From positions 310,001-374,000 of the forward strand of contig NZ_VXLC01000006.1 of the NCBI RefSeq assembly GCF_008704205.1: a stretch of 64,000 nt of DNA, in the 5' to 3' direction. The notes under the pieces are model-generated. The model did no database searches and was not told the DNA's origin. It saw only the letters and a program-made list of their open reading frames with translations. Source of the DNA: Nocardia colli. GTDB lineage: Bacteria; Actinomycetota; Actinomycetes; Mycobacteriales; Mycobacteriaceae. A program made the translations under genes and the position numbers. Positions 1 to 7,725 of this stretch are shown here, piece by piece; position 1 is the first letter of the stretch, and the number at the start of each line of letters is the position of its first letter.

Positions 1-1
1 A

Positions 2-34
2 GGCCCGGCCGCCCCGATGCGGGGCGGCCGGGCC
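2..34 (-). terminator. Strong hairpin ending the leftward PKS operon
   Basis: A perfect 14-bp G+C-rich stem (2-15 with 21-34) closes a 5-nt loop. It begins 6 nt beyond the stop codon of the flavin oxidase gene. No clear T tract follows within the window, which is common for actinobacterial terminators. It probably marks the end of the long leftward operon and perhaps the left edge of the cluster. Confidence 0.8.
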
Positions 35-39
35 GGGTC

Positions 40-1536
40 TCACGCCTTGATGCCGAGCGCGTGGGTGAAGAAGCCGGTCGGATCGTAGACGGCCTTGACC
101 CGTTGCAGGCGTGGGTAGTTATCCTTGTAATACAGGTCGTGCCAAGCAGATTCGGACATGTTCCAGTGCGGATCGGCCAGGTCGGTGTCCGGGTAGTTGA
201 TGTAGGACCCGTCCGACTGGCCGTTCAGATCCGGGACACCGCCGCTGTCCGCGTACAGGTCTCGGTAGAACGACCGGATCCAGGCGATGTGCCGTTCTTC
301 CCCCGCCGGGTCGGTCCAGTTGTTCAGGTAGAACGCCTTCAGGACCGAATCACGTTGTGCGGTAGCGGTGGCATCGGGCGCGACCGCGGAAGCCTGTCCG
401 CCGTATGCGGCGAGAATGACGCCCGCAGTCGGATTGTCGTACGCGTCGTCGGTCAGATAGCGGTAGATGACGTCGATCTGCTCGTCGGTATACCGCCGCC
501 GCAGGTAGGCCGCCTTGCACTTGGCCCGCTGGCCATAGACGTCGCCGCGCATCCGCGGCCACAGCATCGATCGCAGCCACGGTCGGCGCTGCACGTCATG
601 GTGGTACGGCACGCCGACGCCTTCGTTGAGCGCGTCGAGGTAGTCCGACAGCATCCGCTCGGCGCCGTCGACGGTCGCGTCCACCTGGGTGAGCAGGGCG
701 ATGGTGTTCGTCTGCGCGCGCAGCACGGTGAGGATGGAGAACAGCGCGTTCTCCTTCATGCCCGGCGCACTGTGCCGCTCGTGCCAACTGCCGTGATTGG
801 CCAGCAGCCTGCGGAACGATTCCGGCGTCAGGTCCGGCCAGGACCAGGTGGTCAGGCCGTCGAGCACCTCGGCGGGCGGTTGCGGGAGCAGGCCCGCCGG
901 GTCGTCGCCCGTGGCGTCCGGCGCACGCATCCAGTACTTGGTCACCACACCGAAATTTCCACCGCCGCAACCGGTGTGGGCCCACCACAGCTCGTGGTGC
1001 GGGTCGTCCGGGTCGCGGGTGGCGACGACGATCCGCGCCGTTCCGGACGCGTCGACGGTGACGACCTCGACCGCGTACAGATGATCGACAACGCAACCGT
1101 GCATGCGGGTCAGCGGACCGTAACCACCGCCGAGGATGTGCCCGCCCGCGCCGACCGTGTACTCCAGGCCGGCCGGGATCGCGACGCCCCACCCCTTGAG
1201 CAGACTGCGGTAGACCTCGCCGAGCAGCGCGCCCGGCTCGATCACAAAAGCCCGCATCCCGGGGTCGTAGTCGATTTGATTCAATCGCGAAAGATCCAGC
1301 AGCACTTCGGTTTCCGCCGAGTCGACGAAGTCCTCCAGGCAGTGCCCGCCGCTGCGGATCGCCACGCGCGCGCCGGTGTCGGCCGCGGCCTGCACCGCCG
1401 CCAGCACGTCCTCCGGTGTCGCCGGCACGTGCACGATGCGCGGCGTGCAACGGAAACGGCCGTTCGCGGCCGTCGTCACCTCGGCATAGCGCGGATCCGC
1501 GGGCGTGATAACGGTGCGATCGAGCATCCTTGTCAT
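40..1536 (-). CDS. BBE-family FAD-linked oxidoreductase (polyketide or sugar tailoring oxidase)
   Basis: A 498-residue flavoprotein with an N-terminal PP-loop FAD domain and a C-terminal berberine-bridge (BBE) segment (NYPD...YKDNYPRLQRVKAVYDP). RSGGH (His65) is the expected 8-alpha-histidyl FAD attachment site. The second attachment site of bicovalent family members such as aclacinomycin oxidoreductase AknOx is a Cys about 60 residues later; here that segment reads AGLEYTVGAGG, so the flavin is probably singly linked. The start chosen is the ATG that overlaps the P450 stop codon as ATGA, which implies translational coupling. Family members oxidise sugar hydroxyls or aglycone carbons late in antibiotic pathways. 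The substrate cannot be read from the sequence. Confidence 0.85.
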   Translation of the reverse strand: MTRMLDRTVITPADPRYAEVTTAANGRFRCTPRIVHVPATPEDVLAAVQAAADTGARVAIRSGGHCLEDFVDSAETEVLLDLSRLNQIDYDPGMRAFVIEPGALLGEVYRSLLKGWGVAIPAGLEYTVGAGGHILGGGYGPLTRMHGCVVDHLYAVEVVTVDASGTARIVVATRDPDDPHHELWWAHTGCGGGNFGVVTKYWMRAPDATGDDPAGLLPQPPAEVLDGLTTWSWPDLTPESFRRLLANHGSWHERHSAPGMKENALFSILTVLRAQTNTIALLTQVDATVDGAERMLSDYLDALNEGVGVPYHHDVQRRPWLRSMLWPRMRGDVYGQRAKCKAAYLRRRYTDEQIDVIYRYLTDDAYDNPTAGVILAAYGGQASAVAPDATATAQRDSVLKAFYLNNWTDPAGEERHIAWIRSFYRDLYADSGGVPDLNGQSDGSYINYPDTDLADPHWNMSESAWHDLYYKDNYPRLQRVKAVYDPTGFFTHALGIKA

Positions 1537-2726
1537 CGGCGCACCAGATCCATCGGCAGCTTCTTCGTGCCGTTGAAGTCCTTGGGGTCGTGGAACACGA
1601 TGTCCTCGTCCTCGGCCACCCGGAAGTCCTCGAACCGATCGAACATCGCGGTCAGCGCGATCCGGACCTCCTGCCGGGCCAGCGGCGCGCCGAGACAGAA
1701 GTGAATTCCCTTGCCGAAGGCCAGATGTCGCGCCTGCTTGCGGTGGATGTCGAACACGTCCGGATCGGCGAATTCGGTCTCGTCGCGCATGGTCGACACC
1801 AGCGACGCGCTGACCAGCGAACCCTTCGGGATCTGCCGGCCGCCCAGTTCGACGTCGGTGAGCGCGCGCCGATCGATCCACACCAGCGGCGACCGGTAGC
1901 GCATGACCTCCTCGATCGCCGGACCCAGCAGCGCCGGCTCGGCGCGCAATTGCTTGACCAGGCCCGGGTTTTCGTCCAAACACAGCAGCGAATTCGTGAG
2001 CACGGTGCTGGTGGTGAGGTGCCCGGCGATGAGCAGCAGCGCGAGGAATCCGAGGATCTCGAAATCGTCCAGCTTGCGCCCGTTGAGTTCGGCGTCCAGC
2101 AGGTCGCGGATCAGCCCGTCCTTGTCCGAGCGGCGATAGCTGTCGACGTGACTGAGCAGGTACTGGTTCATCTCCCGGATGGACGGCGCCATCGCGGCCA
2201 CGCCCTCCTCGCTGAACAGCGCGTCCACCCCGTTGTCCACCAGCAGCGCGTCCGCCCACTTGCGGAACAGGTGCCGGTCGGCCACCGGCAGGCCCATCAC
2301 CTCGGCGATCACGATCACCGGTAGCGGGGCGGCCAGGTCGGACACGATGTCGACCCGGTCCTGGCCGCGTTCCAGGGTCGCGTCGAGTAGTTCGGCCGCT
2401 ACCTGCTCCACCCTGGGCACGAGGCTCTGCACGAACTTCGGCGTGAACCCCTGGGTGACCAGCCCGCGCAACTCCTTGTGCCGCGGCTCGTCCATCGCCT
2501 GGAAGTTGCCCTTGCTGAAGTTGCGCAGCTCCTCGTGATCCGGAATGAACTCGCTGAGGTCGTTAGAGAAGACCTCGAAGTCGGAGATCACCCGCAGCCC
2601 GTCGGTGTAGCGCAACACCTCCCAGCGGCCGGTCGGCTCGTGGAACCGGACCGGCTCCTGCACCCTGGCCTGCGCGTAGTCGTCCATCATCGCGCGCAGT
2701 TTCGGGGAAATGTGCGGACCGCCCAT
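1533..2726 (-). CDS. Cytochrome P450 (tailoring hydroxylase)
   Basis: A full-length soluble bacterial P450 of 397 residues. It has the I-helix motif AGHLTT for oxygen activation, the K-helix ExxR motif (EEVMR) and the heme-ligand loop FGKGIHFCLGAP with the Cys thiolate near residue 345. The gene lies 3 nt downstream of the Rieske oxygenase gene and overlaps the flavin oxidase start by 4 nt, so the three oxidoreductases are probably translated together. In a type II PKS cluster this is expected to hydroxylate the polycyclic aglycone, but position and substrate are unknown. No ferredoxin or ferredoxin reductase gene lies beside it, so electrons must come from proteins encoded elsewhere. Confidence 0.92.
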   Translation of the reverse strand: MGGPHISPKLRAMMDDYAQARVQEPVRFHEPTGRWEVLRYTDGLRVISDFEVFSNDLSEFIPDHEELRNFSKGNFQAMDEPRHKELRGLVTQGFTPKFVQSLVPRVEQVAAELLDATLERGQDRVDIVSDLAAPLPVIVIAEVMGLPVADRHLFRKWADALLVDNGVDALFSEEGVAAMAPSIREMNQYLLSHVDSYRRSDKDGLIRDLLDAELNGRKLDDFEILGFLALLLIAGHLTTSTVLTNSLLCLDENPGLVKQLRAEPALLGPAIEEVMRYRSPLVWIDRRALTDVELGGRQIPKGSLVSASLVSTMRDETEFADPDVFDIHRKQARHLAFGKGIHFCLGAPLARQEVRIALTAMFDRFEDFRVAEDEDIVFHDPKDFNGTKKLPMDLVRR

Positions 2727-2729
2727 GGG

Positions 2730-3884
2730 TCAGGCCTCCTGGGTGAGTGCGAGCGCGAGCTGGCGGTAGAACGCGAGCACGCCGGGTTCCTTGGGACTCA
2801 GGTGACCTCGCTCGATGAACCGGGAATGGAGGGTGCGCTGCACCGCCTCCATGCCCGCCTGGTCCTCGGCGTTGATCACGCTGGTGATCGACTCGATCTC
2901 CTTGCGCATCACCTCGAGCGAGACGTGCTCCAGCGCTTGGCGGGGCACCAGGGTGCCGCCGCGAACCTGGGTGCGATCCAGCGACAACGGAATGATGCTG
3001 ATCCAGGCGATGGATTCGCCGAAGGTCGCCACCGCGCCGCACGGGAACATCCGGTAGCTGTACATGACCGACCGCTCGGCCTCGGTGAGCGGCAGGATCG
3101 GCGCCTCGAACGGGGTGCCCGCCGCGCTGAGCAGCCGCGCCACCCACGGCGAATCCAGGTGCACGGTCATGTCGATGCCGCCGGTCATCAACGGGCGCAC
3201 GGTTTCCGGGTGCAGGCCGATGGCGTGGTAGTTCTCGTACCCGTTCTCGACCGCGACCTTCCAGTTGCAGGCCCACTCCTCGGTCCAGTGGCTCACCTGG
3301 ACCATGTCGTCGAGCCGGTAGTTGGTCATCTCGGTCTCGACGATGGCCAGATCCGGTTCGAACGAGCGGGCCTCCGCGTCGAGGTTGACGAACACCAGGC
3401 CGTGCCACTCGCGCACCGCGAAACCGGGCAGTCGGCAGTTGGCCGGATCGAAGTCGGGGTTGTCGCGCATGTAGGTGGCCGCGCGCAGCGAGCCGTCCAG
3501 GTTGTAGCGCCACAGGTGATAGGAGCAGGTGAAATCCTTCACCGTGCCCTCGCCCGGCTCGACCAGCGGCATCGCCCGGTGCCGGCACACCGGCGACATA
3601 CCGTGCAGCTGCCCGTCCGCGCCGCGGGTGATCGCCACCGGCTCGCCGGCGATGGACAGCGCCACGTAATCGCCGGGCGCGGCCAGCTGATCGGTGTGCG
3701 CCACCATGATCCAGGAGCGCTGGAAGATCTGGGTCCGCTCCAGCTCGTACACCTGCGGCGAGGTGAACATCTGCGGCGGCAGGCTCAGCGCGGGCGGGTC
3801 GGGTTCCGCGTAACCGCGGACGTCGGACAGCAATTCGGCCACCGACAGGTCGGGCGTGGGTCCGGTTCGGACGGTTGTGTTCAC
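2730..3884 (-). CDS. Rieske non-heme iron oxygenase, alpha subunit
   Basis: A 384-residue aromatic-ring-hydroxylating oxygenase. The Rieske [2Fe-2S] cluster ligands are Cys100, His102, Cys120 and His123 (CRH...CSYH). The C-terminal catalytic domain shows ENYHAIGLH, giving the two His ligands of the mononuclear iron. The choline-monooxygenase-like layout suggests a homo-oligomer without a beta subunit. The start is a GTG with GGAGAG upstream. It lies 15 nt from the methyltransferase stop codon. No reductase partner is encoded in the cluster. Rieske enzymes are uncommon in type II PKS pathways. Possible roles include hydroxylation, N- or O-dealkylation or ring-forming oxidation; none can be chosen from the sequence. 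Confidence 0.9.
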   Translation of the reverse strand: MNTTVRTGPTPDLSVAELLSDVRGYAEPDPPALSLPPQMFTSPQVYELERTQIFQRSWIMVAHTDQLAAPGDYVALSIAGEPVAITRGADGQLHGMSPVCRHRAMPLVEPGEGTVKDFTCSYHLWRYNLDGSLRAATYMRDNPDFDPANCRLPGFAVREWHGLVFVNLDAEARSFEPDLAIVETEMTNYRLDDMVQVSHWTEEWACNWKVAVENGYENYHAIGLHPETVRPLMTGGIDMTVHLDSPWVARLLSAAGTPFEAPILPLTEAERSVMYSYRMFPCGAVATFGESIAWISIIPLSLDRTQVRGGTLVPRQALEHVSLEVMRKEIESITSVINAEDQAGMEAVQRTLHSRFIERGHLSPKEPGVLAFYRQLALALTQEA

Positions 3885-3899
3885 TGCGGTCTCTCCGAT

Positions 3900-5060
3900 T
3901 CAGTCGGTGGGTGGGAGGGCGCCCAGCGCCGCCCACGCCGCGTCGTCCATCCACGGCGGGATACCGACCTCGCCGTTGGTGCCCTTCTCGACGAAGGCGA
4001 TATTGCGGTAGGCCCGCACCCCCACCACGTCGCGCTGGGTCACGGTCGGGACGCCGCCGGGGGTGTGCTCGTGGTAGTGCAGGTCGTCGACCAGACGCTT
4101 GATCAGGCCGATGGAGGTGTCGGGGCCCGCCGACGGGCCGTCGGTGCCGCCCATGCGCGGGATGTAGGCGGTCTGCATGTCCTCGATGACGTAGAGCCCG
4201 CCCGGGCGCACATGCGGGAACAGCGCGTCGAATGACGTTCGCACATGCGCGTTCTCGTGACTTCCGTCGTCGATGACGATGTCGAACGGCCCGTACTCCG
4301 CGGCCAGCGCGGTCAGCGCCGCCGGGTCGCTCTGGTCACAGACCAGGGCGGTCTGCCGTGGCTGGTTCAGCGCCGACTTGTCGAACAGGTCGATGCCGAA
4401 CACCTGCCCGCGGTGGAAGTACCGCTTCCACATCCGCAGCGAGCCGCCGCCGAGGTCGCCGTCGAAACCGCCGATGCCGATCTCCAGGATGCGCACCGGC
4501 TCGTCGCGGTACGGGGCGAACTCGCGCTCGTAATGTCCGGTGTACCAATGGAAGCTGGCCCACTTGTCCGAACCCGACGCCGAGCACAGCGCGCCCAGTT
4601 CGTGCCGCGGGATGGTCAGCCCGGTCATCAGCGCGCCGGAGGCCAGGCTGGTCGAGACGACCAGGCCCGGCAGCCGGGACAGATCGTCGGGGCGGCTGGG
4701 CAGGAAGACGTCGCTGAAGTCCCCGGTGCGGCGCTGGTCCGGCCGGCCGTAGACGCGGCGGACCAGGTGGGTCAGCGACATGCCCAGCTCACGGCTGATC
4801 TCGGCCGGTGCGTCGGCGGTCGACCGCGTGATGGGTTCGCTACCGACGCAATGGAATACGACCCGACGGGTCTCGCTCTCGTGCGTGATGTCCAGCGCGA
4901 TGTCCACCGGATCCGGATTGGTCGGCACGGAGGCGCGGAACAGCACCTCGTCGATCAGCGCGGTGAGCACCGCGTCCACACCCAATTCCTTGACCAGCAA
5001 GGAGATTTCGGCATCCGACGAGGTACCGGCCCGGAGCAGGCGATCCAGCAGCGCGCTCAT
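3900..5060 (-). CDS. MycE/TylE-type deoxysugar O-methyltransferase
   Basis: A 386-residue protein with the two-domain layout of MycE (mycinamicin VI 2''-O-methyltransferase) and related sugar methyltransferases. An N-terminal auxiliary domain (about 1-140) is followed by a Rossmann SAM domain containing GSDKWASFHWYTGHYE and ILEIGIGGFDGDLGGGSLRMWKRYF. IDDGSH and EDMQTAY match the metal- and SAM-binding region of these Mg-dependent enzymes. It should methylate a hydroxyl of the glycosyl residue, by analogy C2. Its ATG overlaps the muconolactone-isomerase-like gene's stop codon (ATGA). A TylF-type partner at 25,679 could methylate a second hydroxyl. Confidence 0.85.
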   Translation of the reverse strand: MSALLDRLLRAGTSSDAEISLLVKELGVDAVLTALIDEVLFRASVPTNPDPVDIALDITHESETRRVVFHCVGSEPITRSTADAPAEISRELGMSLTHLVRRVYGRPDQRRTGDFSDVFLPSRPDDLSRLPGLVVSTSLASGALMTGLTIPRHELGALCSASGSDKWASFHWYTGHYEREFAPYRDEPVRILEIGIGGFDGDLGGGSLRMWKRYFHRGQVFGIDLFDKSALNQPRQTALVCDQSDPAALTALAAEYGPFDIVIDDGSHENAHVRTSFDALFPHVRPGGLYVIEDMQTAYIPRMGGTDGPSAGPDTSIGLIKRLVDDLHYHEHTPGGVPTVTQRDVVGVRAYRNIAFVEKGTNGEVGIPPWMDDAAWAALGALPPTD

Positions 5061-5368
5061 GACTGCTCGACCGGCTTGTTCCAGATCGCCAGCTTGTCGA
5101 AGGCGCCGGGCGTGGCCAGCGGGATCACCTCGAACTTCAGGTGCGGGCTGACCGGGTTGTCGTACAGCACGCTCAGCAGTTCTTCGTGCGAGGCAACGTC
5201 GTAGATGTTGAGCCCGCCCGACGCTCCAACCCGGATCCAGCTGTGCCGGATGATGCCCTTCTCCACCAGGGCTCGCGTGTAGGCGAAGCCCTCGCTGAGC
5301 CGTTCGCGAAACTCCTTCGCCTCCCCCGGGGCCGGGGCCTGCGTGGCCAGGACGGCAAACAAAGCCAT
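5057..5368 (-). CDS. Muconolactone delta-isomerase-like protein
   Basis: A small protein of 103 residues with a dimeric ferredoxin-like fold pattern resembling the muconolactone isomerase family (IYDVASHEELLSVLYDNPVSPHLKFEVIPLATP). GAAGGAGAGATC directly before the ATG is a strong ribosome binding site. It lies between the glycosyltransferase and the sugar methyltransferase, inside the tightly spaced operon. No beta-ketoadipate pathway genes are nearby, so the usual catabolic role is unlikely. It may isomerise or cyclise a polyketide intermediate, or act as a cofactor-free oxygenase like ABM proteins of the same fold. The role is inferred from context only. Confidence 0.7.
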   Translation of the reverse strand: MALFAVLATQAPAPGEAKEFRERLSEGFAYTRALVEKGIIRHSWIRVGASGGLNIYDVASHEELLSVLYDNPVSPHLKFEVIPLATPGAFDKLAIWNKPVEQS

Positions 5369-5382
5369 GATCTCTCCTTCGG

Positions 5383-6645
5383 TTAGTGCGTCAGCTGAGC
5401 GCTGTATCGGGCAGCGGCGGCTTCCAGGGTGGCCACGACTTCGCCGGGACTGGGCTCGGCCAGCATCCGGTCGCGCAGCGCCAGCGCGCCTGCGCCGAAC
5501 CCGGGCTCGTCGAGCAGTCGCAGCACGCCCTCGCGTAGCCGGCTCCCGGTCAGCTCGTGCGGCGGAAGATAAAGGCCCGCACCGAGATCGCTGAGCCGTT
5601 GCGCGCGGTAGACGTTGTCCCACATGCCCGCGACCACCAGCTGCGGCACGCCGTACACGGCCGCGGTGGACCAGGTGCCCGCGCCGCCGTGATGGATGAT
5701 CGCCGCGCAGGTGGGCATCAGGGCGTGCAGCGGCACGAAATCCACCACCCGCGTGTTGGCCGGAATCCGGCCGACCTCGGCCGCCTGGGCCTCGTTCAGC
5801 GTGGCCACGATCTCGATGTCCAGGTCCGCGACCGCGTCGAAGAGTTCGGCCGGGGAGATCAGGTTCGGGTAGGCCATGTCCCGCGAGGTGATGCCCAGGG
5901 TCAGGCAGATCCGTTGCCGCGCAGGGGTTTCCCGCAACCAATCGGGCACCTCGGACACCCCGTTGTAGGGCACGTACCGCATGGGCACGGACTCGTTCGG
6001 GCTGGGCAGGCGCACGCCCTCGGGCATCTGGTCGATGCTGAAGTCCCCGGTGACGACCCGCTCGTCGTAATCGAGGCCGTGCCGGGCGAGGGTCCAGGTC
6101 AGCCACTCCTCGAGCGCGTCGTCGCGCAGTTCCGGCGGCAACGCGGCGGTGTCGGCCAGGAAGGCTTCCCGCGAGAGGCCGAAAAGATCTGGGCCCCAGA
6201 GCAATCGGGCACCGGCGGTGCCGCAGGCGCGGGCCGCGACCCCGCCGGCGAAGGAGAACGGCTCCCAGATCACCAGGTCCGGCTGCCACCAGCGGGCGTA
6301 ATCGACCAGCTCGTCGACCATGGAGTCGTTGTTGGCCTGGGCGTAAAACGTCGCGGTGAGCAGCGAATTGGCGGCCTTGCGATCGCGCGGGCCGCCGCGT
6401 TCACCGGTGAAATCGATGTCGCGGTAGAAGCCGGTGAGCTCCGCCCCCAGGTCACGCACGATCTCGTGATGGGTGTGGTCGGTGCCGACCGGGACGGCGG
6501 TCAGCCCGGCTCGGGTGATCGCTGTGGTGAGCGCGGGCTGGCTGGCGAAGCGCACCTCGTGCCCGGCGGCGCGCAGCGCCCAGGCCAGCGGCACCGTCCC
6601 GTTGAAGTGCGCCTCTACCGCGAGGGACGTCATGAGTACACGCAT
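5383..6645 (-). CDS. Activator-dependent glycosyltransferase (EryCIII/DesVII/DnrS type)
   Basis: A 420-residue GT1-family GT-B enzyme. The N-terminal acceptor domain has a candidate catalytic His in AHFNGTVPLAWALRAAGHEV. The C-terminal nucleotide-sugar domain carries HHGGAGTWSTAAVYGVPQLV, with the His-Gly-Gly motif intact. The gene lies 16 nt downstream of an EryCII-like cryptic P450, the standard arrangement for glycosyltransferases that need such a helper. It should transfer a dTDP-deoxysugar to the polyketide aglycone. The second glycosyltransferase at 20,483 has no helper beside it, so this one is the better candidate for the first glycosylation. Confidence 0.9.
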   Translation of the reverse strand: MRVLMTSLAVEAHFNGTVPLAWALRAAGHEVRFASQPALTTAITRAGLTAVPVGTDHTHHEIVRDLGAELTGFYRDIDFTGERGGPRDRKAANSLLTATFYAQANNDSMVDELVDYARWWQPDLVIWEPFSFAGGVAARACGTAGARLLWGPDLFGLSREAFLADTAALPPELRDDALEEWLTWTLARHGLDYDERVVTGDFSIDQMPEGVRLPSPNESVPMRYVPYNGVSEVPDWLRETPARQRICLTLGITSRDMAYPNLISPAELFDAVADLDIEIVATLNEAQAAEVGRIPANTRVVDFVPLHALMPTCAAIIHHGGAGTWSTAAVYGVPQLVVAGMWDNVYRAQRLSDLGAGLYLPPHELTGSRLREGVLRLLDEPGFGAGALALRDRMLAEPSPGEVVATLEAAAARYSAQLTH

Positions 6646-6661
6646 TGCGGGCGGCTCCTCG

Positions 6662-7669
6662 TCAGTGGGTGGTCAGGGAATTCGAGTCGGCGACCGGCAG
6701 GCGAACCAGCGCGCCCGTCACCGGTGCGCGCAGTCGGCGCACCGGCGCGCCGTCGAGCCGCAGCCCGGGAAAGCGGACCGCCACCGCGGCCAGCACGGTC
6801 GCCGCCGCGCCGCGGGTGAACGCCGCGACCCGGGGCACGCCGCGCAGGCCGAGCCCGGCCGCGCCGACATGCACGACCACCTCGTCGCCCGCCGCGATCT
6901 GTTCGGCCCCCGGTCGCAGGTCCGCGCGGGCCACCCGGCGGTCCAGTCGCAACGGCGGATGCTCGGCCAGCACGTCGTCCAGCAGTGCGCCGACGCCAAC
7001 GGGGTTGGCGGACAACGCTTGCCAGCGTGCCGGATCGGCGAGCAGCAGGTGCGCGGCCGTCGCGGCGAGCGTCACCGTGAGTTCGACGCCCAAGACAGAG
7101 AGGAGGAAGGCGTTGTCCGGCACGAGCTTTCGCAGTCCCGCGAAGGCCTCGATGACCACGCGGACGTCGGCCAGCCGGGGCGCGCAGAGCACCGCGTCCA
7201 CCGCCGGGCCCGCCGCGACGGCGTATCCGGTGTACTCGGCCCGATCCGCGCTCGGCACGGTCAGCACCTCCGCGGCGAGCCCCGCGACCGCCGGCCGCAA
7301 CACGTCGCGCACGAGGTCGAAATTGTCGCCGAGCCCGTCGAGCGGCACGCCACCGGCGGGCGGCGGGGCGGTCCAATTCGGTTCGGGGAACGGGTTTATC
7401 GCGGCCAGCACGTGCCCGGCGGGCAGCTCGGTGCCGAAGCTCGGATCGGTGAGCACCTGCTCGGCGAGTTCCGGATCGCTGACCACCCAGGCGCCGGGCC
7501 GGCTGCGATACACCGGCCCCCGCTCCTTGATCCGGGCGGTGAGCGTCGCGGTGTCCTCGTCCTCGGCGCGCAGCAGCACGGCATACGGGTCGCCGCCGTG
7601 CGCGAACAGGAAATGCATCCCGCGCTCGGTGAGCAACCGCCGGCCCAGTTCGGTGTCGGTCCGGGTCAT
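6662..7669 (-). CDS. Cryptic P450 helper of the glycosyltransferase (EryCII/DesVIII/AknT/DnrQ type)
   Basis: A 335-residue P450-fold protein lacking the heme-binding Cys loop; no FGxGxHxC motif occurs. The N-terminus (TELGRRLLTERGMHFLFAHGGDPYAVLLRAEDED...RGPVYRSRPGAWVVSD) matches the EryCII family. Known members bind and allosterically activate the adjacent glycosyltransferase and do no redox chemistry. The gene immediately precedes that glycosyltransferase. Its ATG overlaps the stop codon of a 19-codon minigene (ATGA), so its translation is probably coupled to that of KS-beta through the minigene. Confidence 0.87.
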   Translation of the reverse strand: MTRTDTELGRRLLTERGMHFLFAHGGDPYAVLLRAEDEDTATLTARIKERGPVYRSRPGAWVVSDPELAEQVLTDPSFGTELPAGHVLAAINPFPEPNWTAPPPAGGVPLDGLGDNFDLVRDVLRPAVAGLAAEVLTVPSADRAEYTGYAVAAGPAVDAVLCAPRLADVRVVIEAFAGLRKLVPDNAFLLSVLGVELTVTLAATAAHLLLADPARWQALSANPVGVGALLDDVLAEHPPLRLDRRVARADLRPGAEQIAAGDEVVVHVGAAGLGLRGVPRVAAFTRGAAATVLAAVAVRFPGLRLDGAPVRRLRAPVTGALVRLPVADSNSLTTH

Positions 7670-7725
7670 GACGCGGCCAGGGTGGTCGGCGCGCGGTGCA
7701 CCGGGGCGATCAGCAGTGGCTTCAT
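7666..7725 (-). CDS. 19-codon minigene linking KS-beta and the EryCII-like gene
   Basis: A 60-nt reading frame encodes 19 residues beginning MKPLLIAPVHRAPTT. Its ATG overlaps the KS-beta stop codon as ATGA. AAGGAGG ends 5 nt before the ATG, a near-ideal ribosome binding site. Its own TGA overlaps the ATG of the EryCII-like gene, again as ATGA. The geometry suggests a coupling cistron that passes ribosomes from KS-beta to the helper gene. The peptide may have no function of its own. Alternatively it is the leftover 5' end of an older gene. Confidence 0.55.
   Translation of the reverse strand: MKPLLIAPVHRAPTTLAAS

Noticed and set aside
1537..2259. N-terminal extension of the flavin oxidase frame into the P450 gene
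   Set aside because: The extension is Arg/Pro-rich shadow translation of the P450 gene. The ATGA overlap at 1,533-1,536 gives the natural start.
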